Assembly (NCBI GenBank): GCA_003695205.1
Contig: RFIO01000329.1
Span: forward strand, 1-14,955
Source of the DNA: Deltaproteobacteria bacterium
Lineage (GTDB): Bacteria > Desulfobacterota > Desulfuromonadia > Desulfuromonadales > Geothermobacteraceae
Direction: 5' to 3'
Length of the DNA: 14,955 nt
Of the stretch, positions 5,904-13,220 are shown one piece after another; the first letter of the stretch is position 1; every line of letters begins with the position of its first letter. Made by a program: the position numbers and the translations under genes. The notes below the pieces were generated by a model. That model did no database searches and had not been told where the DNA came from. It saw only the letters and a program-made list of their open reading frames with translations.

Positions 5904-7766
5904 ATGGCGGAACAGGAAAGGGTCGAACAGGGCTCGATTTCAATCCATACCGAGAATATCTTCCCCATCATCAAGAAATGGCTTTACAGCGAACACGACA
6001 TCTTCCTGCGTGAACTGGTGTCGAATGCTGTCGACGCCATCAGCAAACTGAAACATCTCAATGCCGTGGAAGGTCTCGGCCTGGCTGATGAGTTTGCCGT
6101 CGATGTCCGGGTCGACGAGGGTGCCGGAACTCTCACCATCAGCGACAACGGCATCGGCATGACGGCCGACGAAATCCGCAGGTACATCAACCAGATCGCC
6201 TTCAGTTCAGCCGAGGAATTCGTCAGCCGCTTCAAGGACGCCGATGATCCTGCCGAGCTGATCGGACATTTCGGACTCGGATTCTATTCGGCTTTCATGG
6301 TTGCCGATCGGGTTGAAATTCGCTCCAGGTCCTACCTCGAAGATGCCGAGGGCGCTCACTGGAGCTGCGACGGCACCACCAGCTACGAACTGCGTCCGTT
6401 TCCCAAGTCCGAACGGGGAACCGATGTTGTCCTGCATCTCAACGGCGAATCGAAGGAATTCCTCAAGGCCGACCGGCTTCGGCAGGTTCTCAAGCGCTAC
6501 TGCAATTTCCTGCCGGTCCCCATCCGGTTGGCAGGGGAACAGGTCAACGACTGCGAGCCGTTGTGGAGCCGGACTCCGGGGGACCTGAAAGACGAGGATT
6601 ACCTGGAATTCTACCGGAAACTCTATCCGCTGTCGGAGGATCCGCTCTTCTGGATTCATCTGAATGTCGATTTTCCCTTCAACCTGAAGGGCATTATCTA
6701 TTTCCCGCGCATCGGCCATGAGTTTGACGTCACCAAAAGCCATATCAAGCTGTTCTGCAACCAGGTCTTTGTCACGGACAACTGCCCTGAACTGCTGCCG
6801 GAATTCCTGCGTCCGTTGCAGGGCTGCATCGACGCTCCCGACCTGCCGCTGAATGTTTCGCGCAGCTATCTGCAACAGGAGCCCCAGGTGCGCAAGATCC
6901 AGGAGGTGGTCAGTGGCCGAATCGCCGGCAAGATTGCCGACCTGGCCCGAAAAGACAGGGATGCCTTTGCCGGCATCTGGGAGAATATCCATACCTTCAT
7001 CAAGTACGGCATGATGCAGGACGACAAATTCTGCGACCGGCTCATGGACCATGTCCTCTACAGGACGACCGGTGAGGGGGGCTGGACAACCCTGACTGAA
7101 TATCTGGACAGGGCCGGGGAAAAACACGCCGGAAAAGTCTTTTATGCCAATGACGAGGTTGCCCAGGCCCAGTGTCTGCGGTTGTTTCGTGGCCAGGGTA
7201 TCGAAGTGCTGATTCTCGATACCCTGATAGACAGCCATTTTGTGCAGTTTCTTGAAATGAAGCGGGGCGAGGTCAAGTTTGTCCGGGTCGATGCCGAAAT
7301 TGACCAGGCCCTGGTGGATTCCTCGAGCGAAAACGAGCTGGTTACCTCACCGGACGGCAAGAGCGACAAGGAGCGGCTTGCCGATTTTGTCACCCGCACA
7401 CTCGAGCAGGAAAAAGTCAAAGTGCGTGTTGACTACCTCAGGGACGAGCAACTGCCCGGCCTGCTGGTTGTGGACGAGCGCATGCGCCGTATCCAGGATA
7501 TGAGCCGGATGATCAGTGGAGGCAAGGATGTTCATGCCCTTGACCAGGCGACTTTTGTGGTCAACGGCGCCAGTAACGCAGGGCGTCGGGTGATGGATCT
7601 GCTGCGAGCCGGGAATACGGAAACGGCCGAGCTGCTGGTTCGACACATGTTCGACCTGGCATGCATGGCGCACCAGGAATTCGATGGCGCGCGCATGGAG
7701 GCGTTTCTGGAGCGAAGCAGTCGGCTCCTCGGCCTGGTCGGTGTTGAGGGGGATCAGGGACGGTAA
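5904..7766 (+). CDS. htpG: Molecular chaperone HtpG (bacterial Hsp90)
   Basis: A 620-aa protein, close to the usual bacterial length. The N-terminal GHKL ATPase domain shows RELVSNAVDAISKL (36-49, with the catalytic Glu at 37 and nucleotide-binding Asn at 41), ISDNGIGM (79-86) and the lid/glycine motif GHFGLGFYSAFMVADRV (121-137). The middle domain includes FPFNLKGIIYFPR and DLPLNVSRSYLQ, the latter holding the arginine that contacts ATP. The C-terminal dimerisation domain is present and, as expected for a bacterial form, there is no MEEVD tail. HtpG is an ATP-driven cytosolic chaperone for late client folding and stress. The ATG follows GGAGG (5892-5896). Its last 13 bases overlap the end of the convergent fxsA. 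Confidence 0.97.
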   Translation: MAEQERVEQGSISIHTENIFPIIKKWLYSEHDIFLRELVSNAVDAISKLKHLNAVEGLGLADEFAVDVRVDEGAGTLTISDNGIGMTADEIRRYINQIAFSSAEEFVSRFKDADDPAELIGHFGLGFYSAFMVADRVEIRSRSYLEDAEGAHWSCDGTTSYELRPFPKSERGTDVVLHLNGESKEFLKADRLRQVLKRYCNFLPVPIRLAGEQVNDCEPLWSRTPGDLKDEDYLEFYRKLYPLSEDPLFWIHLNVDFPFNLKGIIYFPRIGHEFDVTKSHIKLFCNQVFVTDNCPELLPEFLRPLQGCIDAPDLPLNVSRSYLQQEPQVRKIQEVVSGRIAGKIADLARKDRDAFAGIWENIHTFIKYGMMQDDKFCDRLMDHVLYRTTGEGGWTTLTEYLDRAGEKHAGKVFYANDEVAQAQCLRLFRGQGIEVLILDTLIDSHFVQFLEMKRGEVKFVRVDAEIDQALVDSSSENELVTSPDGKSDKERLADFVTRTLEQEKVKVRVDYLRDEQLPGLLVVDERMRRIQDMSRMISGGKDVHALDQATFVVNGASNAGRRVMDLLRAGNTETAELLVRHMFDLACMAHQEFDGARMEAFLERSSRLLGLVGVEGDQGR

Positions 7767-8146
7767 ATCCTGATATTGCCGCTGGCGATCTGCATCTCCG
7801 CCCAGCGGCGCAACAGGCGTTTGAGGGCCCGGCGGGTTACGGGGACGAGACAGACAAACCCAAGCAGGTCAGTCCAGAAGCCGGGGGTCAGCAGCACCAG
7901 ACCACCGGCCAGGATCAGAACGCCGTCGAAGAGCTTGTCAGCGGGCATACGCCCTTCGGCAAGCTCTTTCTGTATCTGAAGCAACAGCCCGATCCCCTGA
8001 GACCGGGCCAGCCAGGCGCCGGCGATTCCGGTTGCCAGGATCATGGCAATGGTTGGCCATACACCGATCAGGCGCCCCGCTTCAAGCAGGGTATAGATCT
8101 CAAGGGCTGGGACAATAAGAAAGATGATCAGTAGCCTTGTAAACAT
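7754..8146 (-). CDS. fxsA: FxsA family membrane protein
   Basis: A 130-aa minus-strand protein matching FxsA in length and layout: two N-terminal hydrophobic helices (LLIIFLIVPALEIYTLL and WPTIAMILATGIAGAWLA), a conserved cytosolic stretch around RSQGIGLL and KELAEGRMPADKLFDG, then a hydrophobic segment ILAGGLVLLTPGFWTDLLG that carries the family's TPGFxTDxxG motif, and a basic tail. E. coli FxsA suppresses F-factor exclusion of phage T7 when overproduced; its normal role is unknown. The ATG is preceded on the minus strand by AAGGAAG. It overlaps the 3' end of htpG by 13 bases tail to tail, so no terminator fits between them. Confidence 0.93.
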   Translation of the reverse strand: MFTRLLIIFLIVPALEIYTLLEAGRLIGVWPTIAMILATGIAGAWLARSQGIGLLLQIQKELAEGRMPADKLFDGVLILAGGLVLLTPGFWTDLLGFVCLVPVTRRALKRLLRRWAEMQIASGNIRIYRP

Positions 8147-8240
8147 GCCCGGACTTCCTTTCGGCCTGCGGGGACATTGGCCCGACAGGCTTCATTAGCC
8201 GAAAACCATTTCTGGAAAAAGGCGCCTAAGTTGTTGAGTC

Positions 8241-8285
8241 AAAAAGAAAAAGCCTGCTGCCTAAAAAATAGGCATTGTGCCAGGC
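8241..8285 (-). terminator. Rho-independent terminator of mazG
   Basis: Read on the minus strand, a two-tier stem forms: the outer pair GCCTG with CAGGC (8281-8285 with 8252-8256) and the inner pair GCCTA with TAGGC (8269-8273 with 8259-8263). A TTTTTCTTTTT tract (8241-8251) follows at once. It lies about 100 bases after the mazG stop and before fxsA, so it should end the mazG transcript and insulate fxsA. Confidence 0.65.
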
Positions 8286-8310
8286 GTGCCATGATTCCAG
8301 AATGCCAACA

Positions 8311-8360
8311 TTTTGTACACAGCCTTTCAAACAGTCTGTCCACAGGCTGTGTGGACAAAA
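8311..8360. repeat. 50-bp interrupted inverted repeat with DnaA-box-like 9-mers
   Basis: The outer arms pair over 14 positions: TTTTGTACACAGCC (8311-8324) against GGCTGTGT (8345-8352) plus ACAAAA (8355-8360), with a two-base GG bulge (8353-8354). A nested, mutually exclusive inverted repeat TGTCCACA-GGCTG-TGTGGACA (8337-8357) is also perfect. Three 9-mers resemble the DnaA box TTATNCACA: TTGTACACA (8313-8321, one mismatch), TTGTCCACA on the minus strand (8350-8358, one mismatch) and CTGTCCACA (8336-8344, two mismatches). It sits in the non-coding stretch between the mazG stop and the mazG terminator. It could be a 3'-untranslated hairpin or a DnaA-binding cluster. Confidence 0.55.
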
Positions 8361-8388
8361 GCCAAATTCTCCTGAAAGTACGCAGGTT

Positions 8389-9120
8389 TTAACTTTTCTC
8401 CCCGGCAGGGTTTGGGGCGCCGGAGTTGCGGGACAGGAGCCTGAGCACCTCCTCGACCCAGGTCAGCAGGGCAGTCTCTGCGTCACGCTCGTGGTGCATG
8501 GCCAGCAAAACCGTTTCGGCCAGACGTGCGCCAATGACAAGGTCCTTTTGCCGGTCAGTCAACCTGTCCAGGTCTGAATCTGCTGGCGGAAGGTCGGCAG
8601 GGGCCGGCACCCTGTCGCCCGCCCGAGAGGCTCTGCTGAAGAGTTTCTGGGTCCTGGTCAGGGCGGGCAGGGTGCGGGGGATTCTTTCATACGCGGATTT
8701 GGTCCTGTTGCCATGCTCCCTGCTCTTGATATCGTCCCACTGACGGTGCAGGTCCTTTTCGTCCTTGTATTCGGTGCCCGCAAAGACATGGGGGTGCCGG
8801 CGTTCCAGTTTGTCGCAGATGGTGTTTGCGACATCGGCGGCGTCAAACCGGTTCTGTTCGGCAAAGATGGTTGCCTGGAAGACGACCTGGAGGAGGAGGT
8901 CGCCAAGCTCTTCGCGGATTTTATTGTTGTCTTTCAGGTCGATAGCCTCGAGAAGCTCATAAGCTTCTTCAAGGATGTAGGGTTTGAGACTTTCAGGGGT
9001 CTGGCGTGCGTCCCAGGGACATCCCCCTGACGCGCGGAGTTTTCGCATAATGGAGCAGAGCCGTTCGAAGGCATCTCCGGCGGCTTTGGGTGTCGGTATC
9101 TTGCTCCCGGTTTCTGGCAT
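8389..9120 (-). CDS. mazG: Nucleoside triphosphate pyrophosphohydrolase MazG
   Basis: A 243-aa minus-strand protein, slightly shorter than E. coli MazG (263). The N-terminal domain carries CPWD (34-37), ILEEAYELLEAI (49-60) and EELGDLL (70-76), giving the E-x-x-E and E-x-x-D magnesium ligands E52, E55, E71 and D74, then RRHPHVF (108-114). This domain hydrolyses NTPs to NMP and pyrophosphate. The C-terminal half keeps the linker RTQKLFSRASRAGD but its own EExxE/ExxD set looks eroded: where EEVGDLLFALVN is expected there is ARLAETVLLAMHHER. E. coli MazG has been linked to lowering (p)ppGpp, a possible functional echo of the RSH gene in this window. The ATG at 9120 has AAGGAG 11 bases upstream; the frame extends 36 codons further but the added residues lack family resemblance. 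Confidence 0.92.
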   Translation of the reverse strand: MPETGSKIPTPKAAGDAFERLCSIMRKLRASGGCPWDARQTPESLKPYILEEAYELLEAIDLKDNNKIREELGDLLLQVVFQATIFAEQNRFDAADVANTICDKLERRHPHVFAGTEYKDEKDLHRQWDDIKSREHGNRTKSAYERIPRTLPALTRTQKLFSRASRAGDRVPAPADLPPADSDLDRLTDRQKDLVIGARLAETVLLAMHHERDAETALLTWVEEVLRLLSRNSGAPNPAGEKS

Positions 9121-9171
9121 GTCAGGATCTTCTCCTTGTCGACCTGGCAGTTTGTTGACGCTGGGGTTCAA

Positions 9172-9200
9172 AAGGTACTTGCTGCAGGGCTGCAGGTCAA
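9172..9200 (-). promoter_or_regulatory. Putative mazG promoter
   Basis: On the minus strand TTGACC (9195-9200) and TACCTT (9172-9177) are 17 bp apart, about 50 bases before the mazG start. The -35 is five of six, the -10 only three of six. The spacer holds a duplicated CTGCAG hexamer (9182-9187 and 9190-9195). Confidence 0.35.
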
Positions 9201-9291
9201 TGGTTCCGAGCCGGGAAATGCCTTGCAAAATTGTCGGGAATGGGCTAAGAGTGAGAGGCTTTGGCGCCGGCGGTTCAGTGTGCCTTTTTTC

Positions 9292-9319
9292 TTGACAGCC
9301 CCCGGCCAGACCCTATACT
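9292..9319 (+). promoter_or_regulatory. Sigma-70 promoter of the yceD-rpmF-fab operon
   Basis: A perfect -35 TTGACA (9292-9297) and a five-of-six -10 TATACT (9314-9319) stand 16 bp apart. This is the best promoter match in the window. It predicts transcription starting near 9326, about 20 bases before the GTG start of yceD, and rules out the longer upstream reading of that gene. Confidence 0.8.
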
Positions 9320-9345
9320 ACGCACCCTCGTGCGGGGGACAGCAG

Positions 9346-9924
9346 GTGTTTGAATTTCAATGGGATCAGGTCGGTGACAGAGAGCTCGAAGAGTCCTGGA
9401 CCGATGCGGCCGAACATTTCAGCGAACTGCAGGATCTTGTCGATAGCGGGGTCTGCAGTTTTGATGCCCCGATTCGAGCGGATATCGTTGCTCGGGACCT
9501 TGCCGGTCTTGTTGAAGTGACCGGGCGGGTCAGCACCTCCGTGGTTATGGGGTGCAGCCGCTGTCTGGAAGACTACAGGCTGGAAATCGATGTGCCGTTC
9601 AGGCTGACCTTCAGTCGCGGCCTTGATCAGGTCACGGACGTGGCTGATATGGCCGAGGAAGAAGATGAGGGGGTCGAGCTGGATGCCGAGGCTCTCGGAC
9701 TTGTTGCTGTCAGCGGTGACGTTGTCGCCCTGCGCGGCCTGATAGCCGAACAGGTTGTCCTTGAACTGCCGGCGCGGTCACTCTGTTCGGAGTCCTGCAA
9801 GGGACTCTGCCCCCATTGCGGGCGGAATATGAACCATGAAGCCTGCGAATGCAGCGAACCGGTTTTCGATACGAGATTTGCCGAGCTTGCCAAACTGAAA
9901 ATAGACGACAAGTCCGGGGAGTGA
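9346..9924 (+). CDS. yceD: YceD/DUF177 family protein (23S rRNA accumulation)
   Basis: A 192-aa protein of the DUF177/YceD family. It has the two cysteine clusters typical of the non-enterobacterial branch: CSRC (70-73) followed by LEDYRLEID, and CSESCKGLCPHCG (147-159) followed by CEC (167-169), a likely zinc site. YceD is required for normal 23S rRNA levels in E. coli and its gene almost always precedes rpmF, as here. The GTG at 9346 is chosen because the strong promoter ends at 9319 and a GGGGGAC ribosome site sits six to seven bases upstream; the frame is open further upstream to 9136 but that would run through the promoter. An acidic linker DMAEEEDEGVELDAEA (101-116) separates the two halves. 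Confidence 0.88.
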   Translation: MFEFQWDQVGDRELEESWTDAAEHFSELQDLVDSGVCSFDAPIRADIVARDLAGLVEVTGRVSTSVVMGCSRCLEDYRLEIDVPFRLTFSRGLDQVTDVADMAEEEDEGVELDAEALGLVAVSGDVVALRGLIAEQVVLELPARSLCSESCKGLCPHCGRNMNHEACECSEPVFDTRFAELAKLKIDDKSGE

Positions 9925-10001
9925 GGCGTCAGCGCCTGTCCCGCAGGGCTTGAAACAGCAAAAACCCCGCAATATCATACAGGCGGGTAAGGAGCAGAAA
10001 G

Positions 10002-10181
10002 ATGGCAGTACCCAAGAAGAAAACATCCAAATCAAAGCGTGATATGCGTCGGTCCCACGACAGCCTGACCCCTCCGGGCCTCTCAACCTGCCCCCAGTGC
10101 AATGAGCCCAAGCAGCCCCACCGGGCCTGCGCCAGCTGCGGCTTCTACAAGGGCCGTGACGTTCTGGGCACCGAAGACTGA
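10002..10181 (+). CDS. rpmF: 50S ribosomal protein L32
   Basis: A 59-aa protein with the standard L32 start MAVPKKKTSKSKRDMRRSHD and the zinc-ribbon cysteines CPQC (30-33) and CASC (43-46). It is the cysteine-containing, zinc-binding form of L32. AAGGAG (9989-9994) is seven bases before the ATG. It lies 77 bases after yceD and 14 before plsX, the classic yceD-rpmF-plsX arrangement that ties ribosome and membrane synthesis together. Confidence 0.97.
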   Translation: MAVPKKKTSKSKRDMRRSHDSLTPPGLSTCPQCNEPKQPHRACASCGFYKGRDVLGTED

Positions 10182-10195
10182 GCCGGGGCGGGCCT

Positions 10196-11260
10196 TTGAA
10201 CGAAAAGGTCACAGTCGCGGTTGACGCCATGGGCGGCGATCATGCCCCGGCCGTTGAGGTCGCCGGCGCTGTCGCCGCCTGTCGGCAGTGGGGAATCGAC
10301 ATCGTTCTGGTCGGCGACCAGGAGCGGTTGCGGGCCGAGCTCGGGAAGCATGAGGTCTCAGGCCTGGGTGTCTCTGTCCACCACGCGTCGGAAGTTGTCG
10401 GCATGCACGACTCGGCTTCCGACGCGGTGCGAAAGAAGAAAGATTCCTCCATCAGGGTCGCCTTCGACCTGGTCAAGCAGGGACGAGCCCACGCGGTTGT
10501 CAGTGCCGGAAATTCCGGCGCGACCATGGCAGCAGGCATGTTCGTCCTCAAACGGGTGCGCGGTATCGAGCGGCCCGCTATTGCCGCCATCATGCCCAAC
10601 CTTGTCAACGAGACCATGGTGCTTGATGCCGGTGGCAACGTCGACTGCCGTCCCCGCCATTTGGCGCGCTTCGGCCTGATGGGAGCGGTCTATTCCCACA
10701 AGGTGCTCGGAAAGGAACGCCCCCGTATCGGCCTGCTCTCCAATGGCGAGGAAGAAAGCAAGGGGAACGAACTTACCCGTGAAACCCATGCCCTGCTGAG
10801 ACAGTCCGTGATTGATCTGTTCGATTACGTCGGCTACGTCGAGGGGCGGGATATCTACAACGGATCGGTTGATGTCGTCGTATGTGACGGTTTCGTCGGT
10901 AATGTCGTTCTCAAAACCTCCGAAGGTCTGGCCGAAGCTCTTGCCAGCATGCTGCGCCGGGAGATGTCAGGCAGCCTGCTGGCGAAGGTCGGCTATCTGT
11001 TCGCCCGTCCTGCCTTCAAACGCTTCCGTCGCAAAATTGATTATGCCGAGTATGGTGGCGCGCCGCTTCTGGGCATTGCCGGTACCGGCATGATCTGCCA
11101 CGGTGGTTCCAATGAGAAGGCAATCGCCAACGCGATTCGACTCGCGGCGGAATACATCAGGAAGAATGTCAACCAGACCCTGGAGAAGGCGCTGGTTGAG
11201 ATCATGGCGACAGAGGCTGCCGCCGAGATGGCCGATGATCCCGCCGCCAACGGGAACTGA
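10196..11260 (+). CDS. plsX: Phosphate acyltransferase PlsX
   Basis: A 354-aa protein with the family's N-terminal VAVDAMGGDHAP (7-18) and further conserved blocks SAGNSGATMA, LDAGGNVDC, GLLSNGEEESKGNE, CDGFVGNVVLKTSEG and GGAPLLGIAGTGMICHG. PlsX converts acyl-ACP and phosphate to acyl-phosphate, the donor for PlsY in phospholipid synthesis, and is a peripheral membrane enzyme. The only usable starts are TTG at 10196 or a CTG at 10178 overlapping the rpmF stop; the next ATG (10229) lies within the conserved AMGGD motif. No clear ribosome site precedes the TTG, so translation is probably coupled to rpmF, 14 bases upstream. It is followed by fabH after 15 bases. Confidence 0.96.
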   Translation: MNEKVTVAVDAMGGDHAPAVEVAGAVAACRQWGIDIVLVGDQERLRAELGKHEVSGLGVSVHHASEVVGMHDSASDAVRKKKDSSIRVAFDLVKQGRAHAVVSAGNSGATMAAGMFVLKRVRGIERPAIAAIMPNLVNETMVLDAGGNVDCRPRHLARFGLMGAVYSHKVLGKERPRIGLLSNGEEESKGNELTRETHALLRQSVIDLFDYVGYVEGRDIYNGSVDVVVCDGFVGNVVLKTSEGLAEALASMLRREMSGSLLAKVGYLFARPAFKRFRRKIDYAEYGGAPLLGIAGTGMICHGGSNEKAIANAIRLAAEYIRKNVNQTLEKALVEIMATEAAAEMADDPAANGN

Positions 11261-11275
11261 GAAAGGTGTTTTGTT

Positions 11276-12256
11276 ATGGTGAGAGTGCGTATCACGGGGA
11301 CCGGTTCCTACCTGCCTGAAAAAATCCTCAGTAACGCCGACCTTGAAAAGATGGTCGAGACTTCGGACGAGTGGATCACCACCCGCACCGGCATAAGGGA
11401 AAGGCGTGTCGCCGCCGCCGAGGAGAACACCTCCGACCTGGCCGTCAATGCCGCCCGCAAGGCACTCGAAATGGCCGGCGCTGCTCCCGAGGAAATTGGT
11501 TACATCGTCGTCGGCACCATCACCGGCGATTTTCCCTGGCCGGCGACCGCCTGCCTTGTGCAGGACAAGCTCGGGGCCAAAAATGCCTTTGCTGTCGACG
11601 TTTCCGCCGCATGCAGCGGCTTTATCTACGCCCTCGATTCGGCCGTCAAGCAGGTGCAGAGCGGTGCCGTGAAAAAGGCGCTCGTTATTGGCGCCGAAAT
11701 ACTCACTCGCATCGTTGACTGGACCGACCGCAACACCTGTGTTCTGTTCGGGGATGCCGCCGGTGCGGTGGTGGTCGAAGCAAGCGACGACGAGTCGGGT
11801 ATTCTCTCGACCCACCTCCATTCCGACGGGAGCTACTGGGAGCTGCTGCATCAGCCCGGGTTCGGTTCACGCCATCCGGTGAGCGAAGAGGCACTCAGGC
11901 AGAAAGTTCACTGCCTGAAAATGCAGGGGAATGAAGTTTTCAAGGTTGCCGTACGTTCCATGTCCGATGTCGCCGAGGAGGCATTGGCTGCCAACGGGCT
12001 GAGTGCCGGGGATCTGAAACTGTTCATCCCTCATCAGGCCAACATCAGAATTCTCGACGCCGTGGCCAAGCGCCTCAAGCTGAAACAGGATCAGGTGTTC
12101 ATCAACGTCAACAAGTACGGCAATACCTCCGGCGCTACTATTCCGGTAGCGCTCGACGAGGCGGTGCAGGCCGGCCGGATCGACAAGGGGGACCTGGTGT
12201 TGCTCGATGCCTTCGGCGGCGGCTTCACCTGGGGTTCCATCCTGATGCGCTGGTAG
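11276..12256 (+). CDS. fabH: 3-oxoacyl-ACP synthase III (FabH)
   Basis: A 326-aa ketoacyl synthase III. The catalytic triad is visible: Cys113 in DVSAACSGF, His253 in FIPHQANIRI and Asn283 in NKYGNTSGA. The N-terminal ITGTGSYLPEKILSNADLE and the DEWITTRTGI block (31-40) are typical of FabH. It condenses an acyl-CoA primer, usually acetyl-CoA, with malonyl-ACP to begin fatty acid chains in the cytosol; branched primers cannot be excluded from sequence. The ATG at 11276 follows an AAAGG element nine bases upstream. The stop codon overlaps the ribosome site of fabD, which starts 13 bases on. Confidence 0.97.
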   Translation: MVRVRITGTGSYLPEKILSNADLEKMVETSDEWITTRTGIRERRVAAAEENTSDLAVNAARKALEMAGAAPEEIGYIVVGTITGDFPWPATACLVQDKLGAKNAFAVDVSAACSGFIYALDSAVKQVQSGAVKKALVIGAEILTRIVDWTDRNTCVLFGDAAGAVVVEASDDESGILSTHLHSDGSYWELLHQPGFGSRHPVSEEALRQKVHCLKMQGNEVFKVAVRSMSDVAEEALAANGLSAGDLKLFIPHQANIRILDAVAKRLKLKQDQVFINVNKYGNTSGATIPVALDEAVQAGRIDKGDLVLLDAFGGGFTWGSILMRW

Positions 12257-12269
12257 GGAGTATCGAATC

Positions 12270-13190
12270 ATGCTTGCTTTTCTCTTTCCCGGGCAGGGAT
12301 CGCAGGCTGCCGGAATGGGTCGCGACCTGTTTGAGCAGTTCGATGTCGCTCGCCGTACCTTCGAAGAGGCGAACGATGCTCTGAAATTCGACCTGGCATC
12401 CCTCTGCTTCAGCGGACCCGAAGAGGATCTCAAACTTACCGAGAACACTCAGCCCGCCATCCTGACCCACAGTGTCGCCGCCCTGCGGGTTCTTCAGCAG
12501 GAAACAGGGCTGAAAGCTGATCTCGTGGCCGGACATTCCCTGGGGGAATACTCGGCGCTGGTTGCCGCCGGAGCCCTCCCGTTTGCCGATGCGGTCAAAA
12601 CCGTTCGGGCGCGCGGGCAGTTCATGCAGCAGGCAGTCCCCGTGGGAGAGGGGGCCATGGCGGCGATTCTCGGGCTCGATCCCGAAACGCTTCGACAGGT
12701 CTGTGAAGACGCCTCCCAGGGGAGGGTGGTTGCTCCCGCCAATTTCAACAGTGCCGGACAGGTGGTCATTGCCGGGCATGCCGATGCGGTCGGTCGGGCC
12801 GTCGATCTCGCGAAGGAAAAGGGAGCCAAACGTGCCCTGCCTCTGCCTGTCAGTGCCCCGTTTCATTGCCGGCTGATGCAGCCGGCAGCCGACCGGCTGG
12901 CCGAGGTGCTGGCAGGCGTCGAGATTGGAGAGCTGCAGATCCCCGTTGTTACCAATGTCGAAGCACGTCCCAACAAAGACGCGACCCGGGTTCGTGAACT
13001 GCTCGTCACCCAGGTTTGCGCGCCGGTCCGTTGGGAAGAGAGTATGAATTACATGGTCGAACAGGGTGTGTCCCGGTTCGTCGAGATTGGCCCCGGCAAG
13101 GTTCTTGTCGGATTGATCAAGCGCCTCGCTCGCGGGGCAACCCTGCAGAATCTTGGTACGGTTGCCGACCTCGAGGCCGTTAAGGCCTGA
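12270..13190 (+). CDS. fabD: Malonyl-CoA:ACP transacylase (FabD)
   Basis: A 306-aa transacylase. FPGQGSQ (6-12) forms the oxyanion region, GHSLGEYSAL (88-97) holds the nucleophile Ser90, RARGQFMQ (113-120) holds the malonyl-carboxylate-binding Arg115, and SAPFHC (195-200) holds the catalytic His199. The conserved PANFNSAGQVVIAG block is also intact. It moves malonyl from CoA to ACP, feeding FabH and FabF. GGGAG at the fabH stop serves as its ribosome site. The strand opposite this gene and fabG is open for over 600 codons, which is a composition shadow and not a gene. Confidence 0.97.
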   Translation: MLAFLFPGQGSQAAGMGRDLFEQFDVARRTFEEANDALKFDLASLCFSGPEEDLKLTENTQPAILTHSVAALRVLQQETGLKADLVAGHSLGEYSALVAAGALPFADAVKTVRARGQFMQQAVPVGEGAMAAILGLDPETLRQVCEDASQGRVVAPANFNSAGQVVIAGHADAVGRAVDLAKEKGAKRALPLPVSAPFHCRLMQPAADRLAEVLAGVEIGELQIPVVTNVEARPNKDATRVRELLVTQVCAPVRWEESMNYMVEQGVSRFVEIGPGKVLVGLIKRLARGATLQNLGTVADLEAVKA

Positions 13191-13220
13191 AAGGTCGACG
13201 ACGGGAAAGGATACAGAATC

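Noticed and set aside
6207..7238. A 343-codon minus-strand frame opposite htpG.
   Set aside because: Antisense shadow of a well-conserved gene; no ribosome site or family motif.
8285..8300. A minus-strand TGGCACG resembling the -24 half of a sigma-54 promoter upstream of fxsA.
   Set aside because: The following GC is 8 bases after the GG rather than the required 10, and a terminator occupies the place where transcription would start.
8150..8388. Chromosomal replication origin, suggested by the DnaA-like boxes.
   Set aside because: No dnaA, dnaN, gidA or parAB lies nearby, only three imperfect boxes are seen, and there is no extended AT-rich unwinding element. Kept only as a possible DnaA-binding cluster.
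9182..9195. Duplicated CTGCAG hexamers separated by GG.
   Set aside because: Too short to call a repeat element; probably chance, although it falls in the spacer of the putative mazG promoter.
9136..9345. A longer N-terminus for YceD starting at 9136.
   Set aside because: It would run through the strong promoter at 9292-9319 and adds 70 residues unlike the family.
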